Assembly: GCA_045604985.1 (NCBI GenBank)
Contig: JAZUPD010000086.1
Location: 1-47,018 of the forward strand
From: SIG710 sp045604985
GTDB taxonomy: Bacteria; Bacillota; Clostridia; Oscillospirales; CAG-272
Length of the DNA stretch: 47,018 nucleotides
Direction: 5' to 3'
The notes beneath the pieces were generated by a model. The model did not search any database and was not told where the DNA came from. It saw only the letters and a program-made list of their open reading frames with translations. Both the position numbers and the translations under genes were made by a program. Shown here piece by piece: positions 14,664-24,631 of this stretch (position 1 is the first letter of the stretch; each line of letters starts with the position of its first letter).

Positions 14664-16754
14664 TTATGCTCCCTCAACTCCGGTGAGTATGCGGTGATAG
14701 CCTTCAAGCACTACTTTGCCGTTTTCATCCGGCGTGCGTATTCCGCTGCTGCGGACGGTTACCTCCCCAACATCCGGATGATTCCACCGATAACCGAGTT
14801 GTACTGCCTTTCCGTCGTTTATCATCACATTGACAGCGTTATCAACATATTCCTTATCCTTGTGAGAAATGCGGCTGTACCAATAATCGTAACACTCACC
14901 CGGTGATAACTTCTCCGTGACGCCAAGCACTCGCTCCATTACATCATCTACGTGCAGCTCATTAAGGTTGTTTTTTTCGTCTATTCGAATGATCCACAGC
15001 CCGATATCATTTGCTCGCAGGATATTCTTTGGCTCGAAGTGTACAGTTCCGAATTGCTCTTTGAAACGGTTTATCTCCTCAATAGCCGCGATTCTTGCCT
15101 CATATGCATCGGAAGATTTGTGGATGTACTTTTGTGCGATCTCATAGGCTGTGCAGGGCTTGTCAAAGAGATATCCCTGGAAAAAATCCACCTTAAGCGG
15201 CTCAAGTATAGAAAGCTCTTTTGCAGTTTCGACACCCTCACAGCACGCATGTATGAAGTTGGTTTTCGCAAATTCAATTACGTTGCTGATAAGTCGGTAA
15301 TTGTAGCTATTCTTTTCAATCTCGGACACGAAGCTTCGGTCAATTTTGATTTCGTTTACGTCAAGCTGTTTCAAATATCCGAGATTTGAATAGCCCGTTC
15401 CGAAATCATCTATGGAAAAACGCACTCCGTACGATTTGATATACTTGATCAAATCATAAAAATGCTTGTCCTGATGCAACTGAACGGACTCCGTCAATTC
15501 AACGGTAAGCGACTCTCCGGGCATTCCCGCTTTTTTCAGAGTATCAACAATTTTTTCTCCGATTTTATGGTCCTCAAACTGAACGCTTGAAAAGTTCACG
15601 CTCACCTGCAGTGACGGAATGAATTTGCGCCACGCTTTACACTGAGCGAGTGCCTGATCCAGCACCCACATTCCCACAGCCTCAATCAGACGTGATTGCT
15701 CGAGAAGCGGGATGAATGAATCGGGAAAAACCTTTCCTCTTTTTTTTGAATTATACCTGAGTAGTGCCTCCACTCCGTAAAGCTCATAGCTCCCGCTTCT
15801 CACCTGAGGCTGATACCAGATTTCAAAGCCTTTGAAGTTGTTTTGCACGCTCTCCTTGAACTCCTCAAGAAGTGTAAGTGCATTTATTCTTTGCTCAATA
15901 TCCTCGGCAGAAAAGACTTCAAAACAGTCGGTTATTTTTTGCTTTGCTTTTTGCAGAGTGACATTTGCGGAATCTATCAGCTGAGAAACGTCCATAAAGA
16001 GACTCTTGTCGATCGGAACAGCTCCGGCGCAGAGCGAACATTTTTCACTCATAACACTGTTTATCTGCTGGAATATCTCCTGCATTTTCTCGTAGCATGA
16101 TTCGCTGATTACAGCCGCAAAATTATTATGGTCAATATGGTATGCTTCTTCCACCGAATCTATACCGTCAAGAATATCCGCCACCTCACAAAGCAGCTGA
16201 TTGCCAAAGCTTCTTCCATGACTTAAATTGATGTCAGCAAGTTCGGGAATTTCAAGTAACATAAGCGATCCCACAGACCCCGTCAAACGAATCTTCAGAT
16301 CTTCACGAAGCTTGGTTTTATTCCAAAGACCGGTGATCGGATTATAAAGATGACGTACCGCTTCCTCCGATACTCTTCCGATCATGAGATGGGGGCTGCC
16401 GCTTTCATCATGTACAACCCGTCCTCGACAGCTGACCCATACGATTTCGCCGCTGCGATTTATCCAACGGTAGTTCATATCGTGACAGTCCTGTATACCG
16501 TTTTTGATTCTTTCTATGTCCTCACAAAGTGCCTTTCGGTCAGCCGGATGTACGACTGTAAGCAGTTGTTCAAAGGTGTTGACCTCACTACCCGGCTTTC
16601 TCACGGCAAATCGCTCGTCAATAGAGCCAAAAAACCAGTTCTCATCGTGCGGTATATCAAATACAAACAAAAAGTCATCCGTTGTTTTGTTGATAGCCTC
16701 AAAAAGCTTTTTTACGGTCGTGAAATCGTTTAATGACTGAAAAATCTTATCCAT
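14664..16754 (-). CDS. PAS - degenerate GGDEF - EAL - PAS c-di-GMP phosphodiesterase
   Basis: 696 residues, no membrane segment. An N-terminal PAS-like region ~25-135 (YRWINRSGEIVWVSCRGRV) comes first. The GGDEF-fold domain ~140-285 has a lost active loop (HIDHNNF in place of GGDEF), so it is not a cyclase. An EAL domain ~300-545 has all catalytic motifs: VEALLRY (329-331 EAL), VNFSS, ELTES, DDFGTGYS, IKIDRSF, CEGVET and FFQGYLF, so it should hydrolyse c-di-GMP to pGpG. An unusual second PAS-like domain lies at the C-terminus ~565-690 (YRWNHPDVGEVTVRSSGIRT). The ATG at 16754 lies inside the end of the DUF4956 gene; a GTG three codons earlier is possible. Confidence 0.92.
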   Translation of the reverse strand: MDKIFQSLNDFTTVKKLFEAINKTTDDFLFVFDIPHDENWFFGSIDERFAVRKPGSEVNTFEQLLTVVHPADRKALCEDIERIKNGIQDCHDMNYRWINRSGEIVWVSCRGRVVHDESGSPHLMIGRVSEEAVRHLYNPITGLWNKTKLREDLKIRLTGSVGSLMLLEIPELADINLSHGRSFGNQLLCEVADILDGIDSVEEAYHIDHNNFAAVISESCYEKMQEIFQQINSVMSEKCSLCAGAVPIDKSLFMDVSQLIDSANVTLQKAKQKITDCFEVFSAEDIEQRINALTLLEEFKESVQNNFKGFEIWYQPQVRSGSYELYGVEALLRYNSKKRGKVFPDSFIPLLEQSRLIEAVGMWVLDQALAQCKAWRKFIPSLQVSVNFSSVQFEDHKIGEKIVDTLKKAGMPGESLTVELTESVQLHQDKHFYDLIKYIKSYGVRFSIDDFGTGYSNLGYLKQLDVNEIKIDRSFVSEIEKNSYNYRLISNVIEFAKTNFIHACCEGVETAKELSILEPLKVDFFQGYLFDKPCTAYEIAQKYIHKSSDAYEARIAAIEEINRFKEQFGTVHFEPKNILRANDIGLWIIRIDEKNNLNELHVDDVMERVLGVTEKLSPGECYDYWYSRISHKDKEYVDNAVNVMINDGKAVQLGYRWNHPDVGEVTVRSSGIRTPDENGKVVLEGYHRILTGVEGA

Positions 16755-17418
16755 GATATTCACCGTTGTATTGAATCAGGGTAGCATCTTCAACCCCATC
16801 AATCGAGTTTATTTTTTCCATGAAGAAGGTATCGTTGTTTTTGCAGAATATCTCGATTGCCATTTCGGTTTTATCTTTTCTTGCGGTCTTGGATTTGATG
16901 AAATACTTCATTTTGCCAAATGCACGAATGATATCATCCCCAACCGCATCACCGTTATAGTGAACTACGAGTATGTAGATGCGTCCCCTCTGCTGCTTAT
17001 GATAAAATAGAATTATCATCAATGTCATAACGAGTGCCGCAACTAAAACGAGCAGATACATTCCCGCCCCCGCCGTAATTCCCGTCGTTATAGCCCAGAA
17101 AAGGTATAAAAGATCCAGCGGATCCTTGATGGCGGTACGGAAGCGTACGATAGACAACGCACCGACCATACCGAGGGAGATTACGATGTTTGTACTGATG
17201 GCAAGCGTAACCATAGCTGTAAGCACCGTCATACCCACAAGCGTGATCGCAAAACTGCGGGAATAGATTACACCGGTATAAAATTTTCTGTATACAAAGT
17301 AAATAACTGCACCCATAATGAGAGCTGTTAGAAGTCCGAGTGCAGCGTTCGTTATACTTACTCCGTCAAACGCACCAGACTCAAGAATTGATTTTTTTAT
17401 AAAATCCTGTACACTCAT
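16747..17418 (-). CDS. DUF4956 membrane protein
   Basis: A 223-residue DUF4956 protein. The N-terminal half has three or four membrane helices (NAALGLLTALIMGAVIYFVY, SFAITLVGMTVLTAMVTLAI, WAITTGITAGAGMYLLVLVAALVMTLMIIL). The conserved core SLGMVGALSIVRFRTAIKDPLDLLYLFWAITTGI is the family signature. A soluble ACT-like C-terminus ~150-223 follows. The family nearly always sits beside a VTC-domain gene, as here, but its function is not established; a channel or transporter partner of the polyphosphate-type enzyme is often suspected. ATG 17418 has GGAGG six bases upstream. It lies 14 bp after the VTC gene and overlaps the EAL gene by 8 bp. Confidence 0.92.
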   Translation of the reverse strand: MSVQDFIKKSILESGAFDGVSITNAALGLLTALIMGAVIYFVYRKFYTGVIYSRSFAITLVGMTVLTAMVTLAISTNIVISLGMVGALSIVRFRTAIKDPLDLLYLFWAITTGITAGAGMYLLVLVAALVMTLMIILFYHKQQRGRIYILVVHYNGDAVGDDIIRAFGKMKYFIKSKTARKDKTEMAIEIFCKNNDTFFMEKINSIDGVEDATLIQYNGEYHG

Positions 17419-17432
17419 AGTCATCCTCCAAA

Positions 17433-18155
17433 TCAATTTTCATACCAATATTTAAAGCTTCGCATATACTCTGTCTTCTCATAGCAAAGCACATATTTCG
17501 ACACTGCTGTAAACTCGGATGCCCTGTCGGGTAAAATGTCACGCACAAACTTCGGCAGAAATTCGGTGTATTTTACCTCCATTACACACTTGCCCGGCTC
17601 AAGCACGGGAAGTGCGGGAAGCGTGTCATCGAAAATATCGTAACTTCCGACAGCAGCACGCACGTCCATATCAAAGGTGATGCGCACCGTTCCGGCATCC
17701 AGAATCCACGGCTCGCGGTCATAGTCAACGATAGTGCGCGGACGCATTACGTTGCTGACACATTCAACGTAAAACTCCCTGCATAGCGGATATTTGCTGT
17801 GCAGCAAAAATTCGTAGTCGCTGTCGAGAATTTTGTAGACCTCGTCCCTCGTGAGAGTTGCCGACTCCTTGAAGATGTAACTGCCGAATTTCTTTTTTCG
17901 CTCAAGCTTTATACTGCTGTCTGAACAGTTATAGATGCGTATACGGTATTTTTTTCGTTCCAGCACGCCTGCATCCTTTTCTTCATAGGCTGTGTTAAAA
18001 TAATCATCGAAATATAGACTCCTGATCATATATCCGCCTGATTTTGCGTGCTTGTCAAGCTCTAAAAACGGAGAGAGTCGCTGGCAGATAAGCTCCTTTT
18101 GCGCTGTATCAATAAGATACTTCCATTCGTGACGGTAGCGTTCAGTCTTCGACAT
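17433..18155 (-). CDS. VTC domain protein (polyphosphate polymerase-like)
   Basis: A 240-residue soluble tunnel-fold protein of the VTC family, related to the yeast vacuolar polyphosphate polymerase Vtc4 and the CYTH/TTM group. The charged residues that line the tunnel are visible: RYRHEWKYLI, RSLYFDDYFN, RKKYRIRIYN, SIKLERKKK, RPRTIVDYDREPW and CVMEVKYTEF. It normally uses ATP or other triphosphates with a divalent metal. Bacterial members in VTC-DUF4956-CotH clusters have not all been tested, so polyphosphate synthesis is a family inference. ATG 18155 has GGAGG six bases upstream and overlaps the CotH gene end by 14 bp. Confidence 0.9.
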   Translation of the reverse strand: MSKTERYRHEWKYLIDTAQKELICQRLSPFLELDKHAKSGGYMIRSLYFDDYFNTAYEEKDAGVLERKKYRIRIYNCSDSSIKLERKKKFGSYIFKESATLTRDEVYKILDSDYEFLLHSKYPLCREFYVECVSNVMRPRTIVDYDREPWILDAGTVRITFDMDVRAAVGSYDIFDDTLPALPVLEPGKCVMEVKYTEFLPKFVRDILPDRASEFTAVSKYVLCYEKTEYMRSFKYWYEN

Positions 18156-19905
18156 AAACATCCTCCACGATCTGTCCGTTCTCATCAACATAGAAGCCTT
18201 TTGTTCCGTAAACCTTACCGCCGTCGGTTATATAGGAATCGAAAGCAGTCTGTGTCTGACCGCCCGTATCTTGTGCTTTAACACGGATGAAGTACTGTCC
18301 CTCGGGCAGAAGATCAAATTCTGCCATTGGAATTATGAGATCATATTGTTTAACGATGGGATATTCAAAAGTGTAGTCTCGTGCAAGCTCGAAGCTGTAT
18401 GAGATTGGCTCGGCATCAAAGGTGTATGATGCTTGCCACGTTACACTAAGCTTCTGACCGTTATTTTCGGGAACACCTATGTAGAACGGCATCGGATTTT
18501 TAAAGGAATCCTTGAAGTTCTGATAATTATCCTTTATCTCATCCACAAGAGTCGTTGCAACAACATCGTACTCTTCAGAAGTGACCGGCATATAGAGAGC
18601 ATCACGTCCGGTGTAGATCAACGGTTTCAGAAGCTCGGCATAAGTTGTTGCATATGCCTCCACACGTCCGTCACAGAGTTTAGCATAAATATCATCCACA
18701 GCTGCGGTGAGCGCCCCACGGAACGTTTCCGATTTCAGGCATCTTTGGAATAACACGTTGCCCCAATAGTTACTCACTCCGGACTCCCACTCGCTGTAGT
18801 CGTTTCGCCCGAGAAGCTCGTATTCCGTCCGTTTGAACGCTCCGTCAAGGTCCCATGAGAGTATGTACCAACGATTATCGTTCTGTGCGCTGTACATATA
18901 GAAGTTTCGGCTCTGCGTGTCAACGTTTCCGACGAGCAGCTGAAATGCCATCCAATATGCCACGTTTTCGATGTCAAAATCCTCTTTGAGTACGGTTTCT
19001 ATCGGGATTGAATAGTCGTTTATTCGTTCAAGCAAACGTATAAGCTTTGTGTGATCGTCATCGCCTTTGATCTCAAGTATCTCTTCAAACTTTGCAATAT
19101 TGTATCTTGGATCGTCCTTTGCAACTATCGTGTCCTCATAACGGTAAAACTCGCAGAAATTGATCTTATAAAGATGCCCTCTTTTATCAAGTCCGTGACG
19201 CTCGAGAGCAGTCTTGTTAAGCTGTTCAACCTGTGTATAGATTCCGTAATCCTCGAATTTTGCGTCGACTCCCGAGGTCAGATCCTTTACATAAAGCCGT
19301 ACGAAGGTGGTGCGAAGACTCATCAACTCGTCAATTCCCGTAAGAAGGTCAAATCCGAGCTTATTGCGAAAGCGAAGACCGTCGCCTTGATGCTTGTTGA
19401 GTGCTATTGTCTGCTGCCCACGCCAGTCACCCTTGTTGTCTTTGATGCTGATTTTATAGTTTTTCTGCACGTTTCGGCTGGAAGATTGACCACGTATCTG
19501 CACCGTGCAGTTGGGTGCGACCTGACCGTAGCCAAGCTCACCGGGGATCAGTCCGTTGTCATCGCCCACCTGAATCAGTCCGGCTATTTTATACCGCTCA
19601 ACACCCATTTCTTCGTAATCGTAAGCGGAATAGGTATTTATTTCCTCCCAAGTGTGATCGGTATTCTCGGCGGAGTTGCCGGTGGAAACCGTGAGATACA
19701 TCGTTACGATCTCGGTATTATTCTGCTGTTCATACAAGAGATCTTTATCTCGTATATGAATATCCTCCTCGGTCTGTATTTCCGATTTGGAAATAGTCGT
19801 GCCGAGATTTGAATTCACGGCTGAATCAAATGTATCATCGCATCCGTACATACACATGGTAGCTGCCAAAAGCAGACATGTGGCAGATAAAATCTTTTTC
19901 CTCAT
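18142..19905 (-). CDS. CotH kinase family lipoprotein
   Basis: 587 residues. The N-terminus is a lipoprotein signal (RKKILSATCLLLAATMCMYGC, Cys at about 22), so it is membrane-anchored outside the cell. The CotH kinase domain (~125-420) shows VQIRGQSSSRNVQKNYKI with the nucleotide-binding Lys region, SLRTTFVRLYV, YGIYTQVEQLNK, and the metal-binding LSWDLDGAF. A fibronectin-like C-terminal domain ~480-570 follows (LSVTWQASYTFDAEPISYSFELARD). CotH in Bacillus spores phosphorylates coat proteins. Lipoprotein relatives beside VTC/DUF4956 and Pel genes are common in Clostridia, with unknown targets. Its start overlaps the pelG stop by 4 bp. Confidence 0.9.
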   Translation of the reverse strand: MRKKILSATCLLLAATMCMYGCDDTFDSAVNSNLGTTISKSEIQTEEDIHIRDKDLLYEQQNNTEIVTMYLTVSTGNSAENTDHTWEEINTYSAYDYEEMGVERYKIAGLIQVGDDNGLIPGELGYGQVAPNCTVQIRGQSSSRNVQKNYKISIKDNKGDWRGQQTIALNKHQGDGLRFRNKLGFDLLTGIDELMSLRTTFVRLYVKDLTSGVDAKFEDYGIYTQVEQLNKTALERHGLDKRGHLYKINFCEFYRYEDTIVAKDDPRYNIAKFEEILEIKGDDDHTKLIRLLERINDYSIPIETVLKEDFDIENVAYWMAFQLLVGNVDTQSRNFYMYSAQNDNRWYILSWDLDGAFKRTEYELLGRNDYSEWESGVSNYWGNVLFQRCLKSETFRGALTAAVDDIYAKLCDGRVEAYATTYAELLKPLIYTGRDALYMPVTSEEYDVVATTLVDEIKDNYQNFKDSFKNPMPFYIGVPENNGQKLSVTWQASYTFDAEPISYSFELARDYTFEYPIVKQYDLIIPMAEFDLLPEGQYFIRVKAQDTGGQTQTAFDSYITDGGKVYGTKGFYVDENGQIVEDVYVED

Positions 19906-21359
19906 TTTTTTGTTTCCTCCAGCTTATCTTCCAGAAATACTCCGAGTCTTGTAAATATTCCGGATCGGTCCTCTGATACAAGCGGCTGAACCGACAGAAT
20001 ATAGTACGGAAGCCGTTTTGTAAAATAATCAAGCCTCACGGCGCATACGGCGGCAAATATCATAGCAGCAATCAAAAAGCCGAAACCATAGTAAATATTG
20101 GAAAATAACAGCGATAACACCGAAAAGCCAACTGTTGCCGCAGCGAAGACTGCCGTAGTGATAAATGCACCCTTGTAATCCGTGAAATAGAGCAAGATCA
20201 GCATAAGCATATTTCCGATGGCATAAACGCCGTATCCGACACAAAGAGTACGGAAATATCCACGCATGACCTCGTTAAATCCGAGCGGAAGCAGATCGAG
20301 CAGATATCCGCCGAGTGCAATAACGGCAGCGGTGAACAAAAGCTGTTTGAGTGCAGTGTAGAACAGCTCGGTTTTCAGCGTGTCGATCATTTCCTTTTCA
20401 GCTTGCTTTATGTTGTCGATCGTGCCTTTGTCGTTATAAAGGCTGTAATGATTGCGGTATTTGGGGTAAAAGTTCACTTCAACCGACACTACGAAATTGA
20501 CGGTAGTCATAAGTGCGGTCATGAACGCAAGCAGTGCGGGAACGTCGTACCACGGCGCACCGTAAAATAAGCCGTGTACTTGTACTCCAATGTCGGAAAA
20601 CCACATTATCACAAGATGAGAAAACATACCGACGTTCATAAAAAATCCCGAAAGTGCCAAAGGCAAAAACGCATCTATCCACCGCATAAACGTGAAAGCT
20701 CCGAGTTTTGTATGGGGAAAATAGCGGTGAAGCAGAATAACGTCCCATATAAGCATAACTCCGTATCCGACACTCACCGAGAACAGAAGCGATTCGATAA
20801 CGGGAAGCTTAAGCCACAAGAGAAATGCGCCGAGAAGGATGCTAACGGCAACGGATGTGAGAAAGGAAAGAAAAATCCCTTTGTAGTCCTTGATAGCCGA
20901 CAGAAATCCCATCGCATTCCAAACGATAATAAGCTCTCCGAACAGAGTGAAGCAGAGTATCCCCTGTAACAGCGTTGCTCCCGAAAAAACGAGAAAAACA
21001 CCGTACAAAATACTGCCTACTGCCAACATAATAACAGTAGAACCCCAAAATGCAGGAAGTACCGCTTCTTTTTTCTCCTCAAAGAGCATATCAGCCACAT
21101 ATCTCGTCACAACCATGGAAAAGAAAGAGGATACGGTAACCGAGGCGAGCAGTGTGTATGTTATCATGCATATGAGCATCTCCCGCGTGTGAAGTCCGAC
21201 TTCAAAAACGCTGCAGAGTGCCATTATGCCAAGAAGCAGTAAAACTCCGAGAAGCATAGGACCCGTGCAGATCACTGCCGCATATCCGTATGCCTTGGCG
21301 GAATTAAGAACGCCTTTTTTGGCAAAGAGCTTTTTTAATTCGAATCCGATTCCGGCCAT
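19902..21359 (-). CDS. pelG: PelG-type exopolysaccharide membrane transporter
   Basis: A 485-residue protein with ~12 membrane helices, matching the PelG family. The first residues, AGIGFELKKLFAKKGVLNSAKAYGYAAVICTGPMLL, are the family hallmark. PelG is thought to carry the growing Pel polymer (GalNAc/GlcNAc-rich in Pseudomonas) across the cytoplasmic membrane, with PelD, PelE and PelF. The segment TVNFVVSVEVNFYPKYRNHYSLYNDKGTIDNI, with an amphipathic loop after it, is also typical. ATG 21359 overlaps the end of pelF by 25 bp, which indicates translational coupling. Confidence 0.93.
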   Translation of the reverse strand: MAGIGFELKKLFAKKGVLNSAKAYGYAAVICTGPMLLGVLLLLGIMALCSVFEVGLHTREMLICMITYTLLASVTVSSFFSMVVTRYVADMLFEEKKEAVLPAFWGSTVIMLAVGSILYGVFLVFSGATLLQGILCFTLFGELIIVWNAMGFLSAIKDYKGIFLSFLTSVAVSILLGAFLLWLKLPVIESLLFSVSVGYGVMLIWDVILLHRYFPHTKLGAFTFMRWIDAFLPLALSGFFMNVGMFSHLVIMWFSDIGVQVHGLFYGAPWYDVPALLAFMTALMTTVNFVVSVEVNFYPKYRNHYSLYNDKGTIDNIKQAEKEMIDTLKTELFYTALKQLLFTAAVIALGGYLLDLLPLGFNEVMRGYFRTLCVGYGVYAIGNMLMLILLYFTDYKGAFITTAVFAAATVGFSVLSLLFSNIYYGFGFLIAAMIFAAVCAVRLDYFTKRLPYYILSVQPLVSEDRSGIFTRLGVFLEDKLEETKK

Positions 21360-22765
21360 TCTTTTTCCACCTCTTTATAAAGATCACGGTATTTTGTGAG
21401 CATGATTATATATCTGAAATTTTCGTATACACGCTTTTGACCGATTTCGCCCATTTTTAAGCGAAGCTCTCTGGATTCACAAAGCGGCTCCATGGCGTCA
21501 GCAAGCTTTGAACGCTGCATAGGAGGAGCGAAATATCCTGCCTTGCCGAGCGTGTCCCCGGGCTTGCCGTTAAGAAGCTCGCTGCAACAGCCAACATCCG
21601 TCGTCACAGCGGGACGTCTTGCGGCAAAGGATTCCAGCACTGACAAGGGCTGTCCCTCGGAAATGCTTGTAAGCAGAGTGAAGTCGAGCTTCTCAAAATA
21701 CTCGATGATGTTGACACGACCTGTGAAAATGATCTTATCCTCAAGACCGAGCTGTTTCACGAGAGCATAGCATTCGTCAGCGTATTCCTGATCGTCAACG
21801 CCGCCCATGATGTGAAGGCGTACGTTGTCACGTCTGGCGCAAAGCTCGAAGAATGCGTATATCATGGTTTTGATATCCTTGATAGGTGCAAGGCGAACGA
21901 CCGCACCGATATCGACTGTTCCGTCGTCCTCCTTAAGGGGAATATTACAAAGCCGTTCATAGCTGATTCCGTTTTCGATTACTCTGCATTTTGACGCATC
22001 GCATCCCATATCAATCTGCGTGTGCATGGCACGGGTGAAAAGAGACGTTACGCGAAACGCTCTTTCGTAGGTAAGGTCTGATAGCATATAGAAGAAATCT
22101 ATCCAATGGGGCTTGAAGGCTCTCGACACCCATTTTGCGCGTATGATCTCCTCCTCGCGCTCTCTTGTATATATACCGTGTTCGGTAAGGAGCATCGGTT
22201 TTTTGGTAATGTAAGCCGCCATTGAGGCAAGAAGTCCGCCGTATCCCGTGCAGATGGCATGATAACAGTCTGCCTGTGGGATTTTCGAGCCCATAAAATA
22301 AAGCACGGGCAGAAGACGTGAGCGAACAGAATGGAATGTATCCGAAAAAGCTGTGAAAGGAAACTCCTTGCGGCAGGTTTCGGTTAGTGTTTCAAGAAAG
22401 CTTTCGCTTTTTAGATATGACATAGGATTGATGCGTCGTACCTGATACATCTCAAAAAGCAAATTCCAGTTTGGTTTATCGGAAGATACAAGACGCCGAA
22501 GTGCTTCCTTTTCATCGTCTGTGAAGTGATGATTGAATATGCCCGTATCTTTAACACGCAGAGCATCATCGAGAAACACCTGCTCTACCTCTACTACATT
22601 ATCTGGCAAGGTGTAGACAAACTTGTCCCTATCCTCGGCTTTTGCGCCAATAACCCACAGCACAAACTCATGCTCGGGCATTTCGTTTATGTATTGATGC
22701 ATCCAAGTGGACACGCCGCCGTTGATAAACGGATAGCAGCCTTCCAAAACCAAACAGATCCTCAC
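21335..22765 (-). CDS. pelF: PelF-type glycosyltransferase (GT4)
   Basis: A 476-residue cytoplasmic GT-B enzyme that polymerises Pel from UDP-linked amino sugars in characterised systems. The N-terminus CLVLEGCYPFINGGVSTWMHQYI is diagnostic for PelF. The Rossmann C-domain carries VVRLAPIKDIKTMIYAF, GGVDDQEYADECYALVKQLGLEDKIIFTGRVNI and the donor-binding EGQPLSVLE (E-x7-E), followed by SFAARRPAVTTDVG. The start is GTG at 22765, with AGGAG six bases upstream. It lies 9 bp after the DUF2194 gene. Confidence 0.94.
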   Translation of the reverse strand: MRICLVLEGCYPFINGGVSTWMHQYINEMPEHEFVLWVIGAKAEDRDKFVYTLPDNVVEVEQVFLDDALRVKDTGIFNHHFTDDEKEALRRLVSSDKPNWNLLFEMYQVRRINPMSYLKSESFLETLTETCRKEFPFTAFSDTFHSVRSRLLPVLYFMGSKIPQADCYHAICTGYGGLLASMAAYITKKPMLLTEHGIYTREREEEIIRAKWVSRAFKPHWIDFFYMLSDLTYERAFRVTSLFTRAMHTQIDMGCDASKCRVIENGISYERLCNIPLKEDDGTVDIGAVVRLAPIKDIKTMIYAFFELCARRDNVRLHIMGGVDDQEYADECYALVKQLGLEDKIIFTGRVNIIEYFEKLDFTLLTSISEGQPLSVLESFAARRPAVTTDVGCCSELLNGKPGDTLGKAGYFAPPMQRSKLADAMEPLCESRELRLKMGEIGQKRVYENFRYIIMLTKYRDLYKEVEKEWPESDSN

Positions 22766-22774
22766 AGCTTACTC

Positions 22775-24631
22775 CTATTTAAGTGTAATGTCAACGGTAT
22801 CCGCTGTTGCACGAAGCAGATAAAGTCCACCCGTCAGATGGGTGAGTTCACCACCGGTAACAATTTCGGGTGATTTTTCGTTAAATCGGACGAGAAAATG
22901 TGCCTCGTCGCAGAAATTGCCAATAGTTATTTTCACGTCGCTCTCGGTATACTCCGTTTTCGGTGCCACTGCTGCAAATCGCTGTACAGCGGCAGACGCC
23001 TCAGTGCCGGTAAGATTACGAAGCCCCGGCGCTGATTCATAGAGCCATGACAGAAAATCATCAAAACGTCGCTTCATCTCCCCCCAACCAAGCTCCGCAC
23101 CACGCTCGGGGTCGAGTGCATCATCCGGGTGGGTAAAATGGCTGTTTATAAAATGCAGATTCAGCTCAGATACAGCGGCTAAATTTTGGAAGTCATCCAA
23201 AATAAAACCGGATATAACGCGCGGCTGATCGACGATGCCGTTTTCATCCACAGAAAACTCCTGCATACATCCAAAATCAAGCTCCGCTTCAGCAATATCA
23301 TCAAAATAAATTCCGGAAATAATTTTTATATGCGGATATTCCTTAATCAAAAACTGTCTGCCCTCGTCTGACAAAAGGTTTGAGGGCGGAACGTACAGCG
23401 AAAACTCAGCATCGGGGAAAAGCGTGTCGCAAAGTTCGATAAGCTCGTCAAACGCCGCCTTCATTGCGGACTCAGACTGCCAGGTTTTGTAGTCGTAATG
23501 ATCCTTGTAATCTTTGTTCGACAAAACGAGCGGCTGATGGTTATAGCCGTGGTATCCAAGTTCGCCGCCTTTTCGCAGAAGCATATTTCCGAAATTGAGG
23601 AATGTTCCTGTGTCAGGTTTCGCATCTGCTGTACCGTCAACGTGATCGTCATAGGATTCAATAGCAAGTCCGGTATATTTCAATCCGTATTCGTCGGCAA
23701 AATTCATCATGTCCGGCCACCAGATGTTTATGTAGAAATCACGAATGGTCGTGTGATAGTCACGCTGTATGTATTCGCTGTTGCCGCTTGGGATCTGCGA
23801 GGGAAAGTCGTCAAGGTAAAACGTAGACGAGTTGATAACAGGATACACGCACACATCCGAAAGCAAGCTATAAGACGCCGCATAAAATCCTCGCATCGCT
23901 TTGTCGTACATACCGATATTGTCCACTACAAAAACACCACTTCCGTACTCTTTTTTCCAAACAAGCGGCACACCGTCGGGACCATCTGCGTTGGCATACA
24001 CCTTTGCATCATCCGAGAGTACAACAGTAAGGGAGGATTCAAACGGATCTGAAACATCAAACGCTCGTCCTCCGCCTATCATAAACTCCTCTCTGGGATA
24101 AATGCTCTCTACCGTATAGTAGTCGGGCGAAAGATCGTCAATTCCGATTATCTGTGAGATTGCGGAGGAATATACGTTGGTTTCAAGCACCAGCGGAAAC
24201 CATGCGGCACCACCGTCATGTACAAAGTCGCAAAGATCGGAAACCGACTGTCCAAGAGGAGTAAGATCGGACAAAAGGACGATGACCTGCTCGAAGCCGT
24301 CAAAGGGTGGCAGTATATCCTGTGCAAGGTCTACCTCAACATACCCGATCTTCATGTCGGCAAGGATGACGGCAAACTGCTCATACGCTGTGTACGAGGA
24401 TGCGTCGCCGCTATGGTGCAATAAAAGCGCATTTTTATCTAAAGAGTTACAGGCATCATCCTTTGTGACTATCTTATCCTGCGGCATCAGTTCAAGTTTT
24501 CTGTCATAACGGTTTGCCCGTATTCCGCTCAGCTCCACGAGGAGAATCGCAGAAATCAGCGAAAACACCAGCAGGATAACAAGTATTCCCTTGAAGCTGA
24601 ATTTGCGAATACCGTTTATCAGCTCACCCAA
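22775..24631 (-). CDS. DUF2194 protein (PelA deacetylase-type)
   Basis: 618 residues. A single N-terminal membrane anchor (residues ~14-34, FKGILVILLVFSLISAILLVEL) places the rest outside. The first half (~60-260) is a flavodoxin/glutamine-amidotransferase-like fold. The second half is a NodB-like deacetylase, with the metal-binding Asp pair in SSTFYLDDFPSQIP and His pair in GELGYHGYNHQP. This is the arrangement called PelA(DA) in Gram-positive Pel operons, where it removes acetyl groups from the polymer. The glycoside hydrolase domain of Pseudomonas PelA is absent. The start is TTG with AAGGAGG ten bases upstream, overlapping the PelE-like gene by 13 bp. Confidence 0.87.
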   Translation of the reverse strand: MGELINGIRKFSFKGILVILLVFSLISAILLVELSGIRANRYDRKLELMPQDKIVTKDDACNSLDKNALLLHHSGDASSYTAYEQFAVILADMKIGYVEVDLAQDILPPFDGFEQVIVLLSDLTPLGQSVSDLCDFVHDGGAAWFPLVLETNVYSSAISQIIGIDDLSPDYYTVESIYPREEFMIGGGRAFDVSDPFESSLTVVLSDDAKVYANADGPDGVPLVWKKEYGSGVFVVDNIGMYDKAMRGFYAASYSLLSDVCVYPVINSSTFYLDDFPSQIPSGNSEYIQRDYHTTIRDFYINIWWPDMMNFADEYGLKYTGLAIESYDDHVDGTADAKPDTGTFLNFGNMLLRKGGELGYHGYNHQPLVLSNKDYKDHYDYKTWQSESAMKAAFDELIELCDTLFPDAEFSLYVPPSNLLSDEGRQFLIKEYPHIKIISGIYFDDIAEAELDFGCMQEFSVDENGIVDQPRVISGFILDDFQNLAAVSELNLHFINSHFTHPDDALDPERGAELGWGEMKRRFDDFLSWLYESAPGLRNLTGTEASAAVQRFAAVAPKTEYTESDVKITIGNFCDEAHFLVRFNEKSPEIVTGGELTHLTGGLYLLRATADTVDITLK

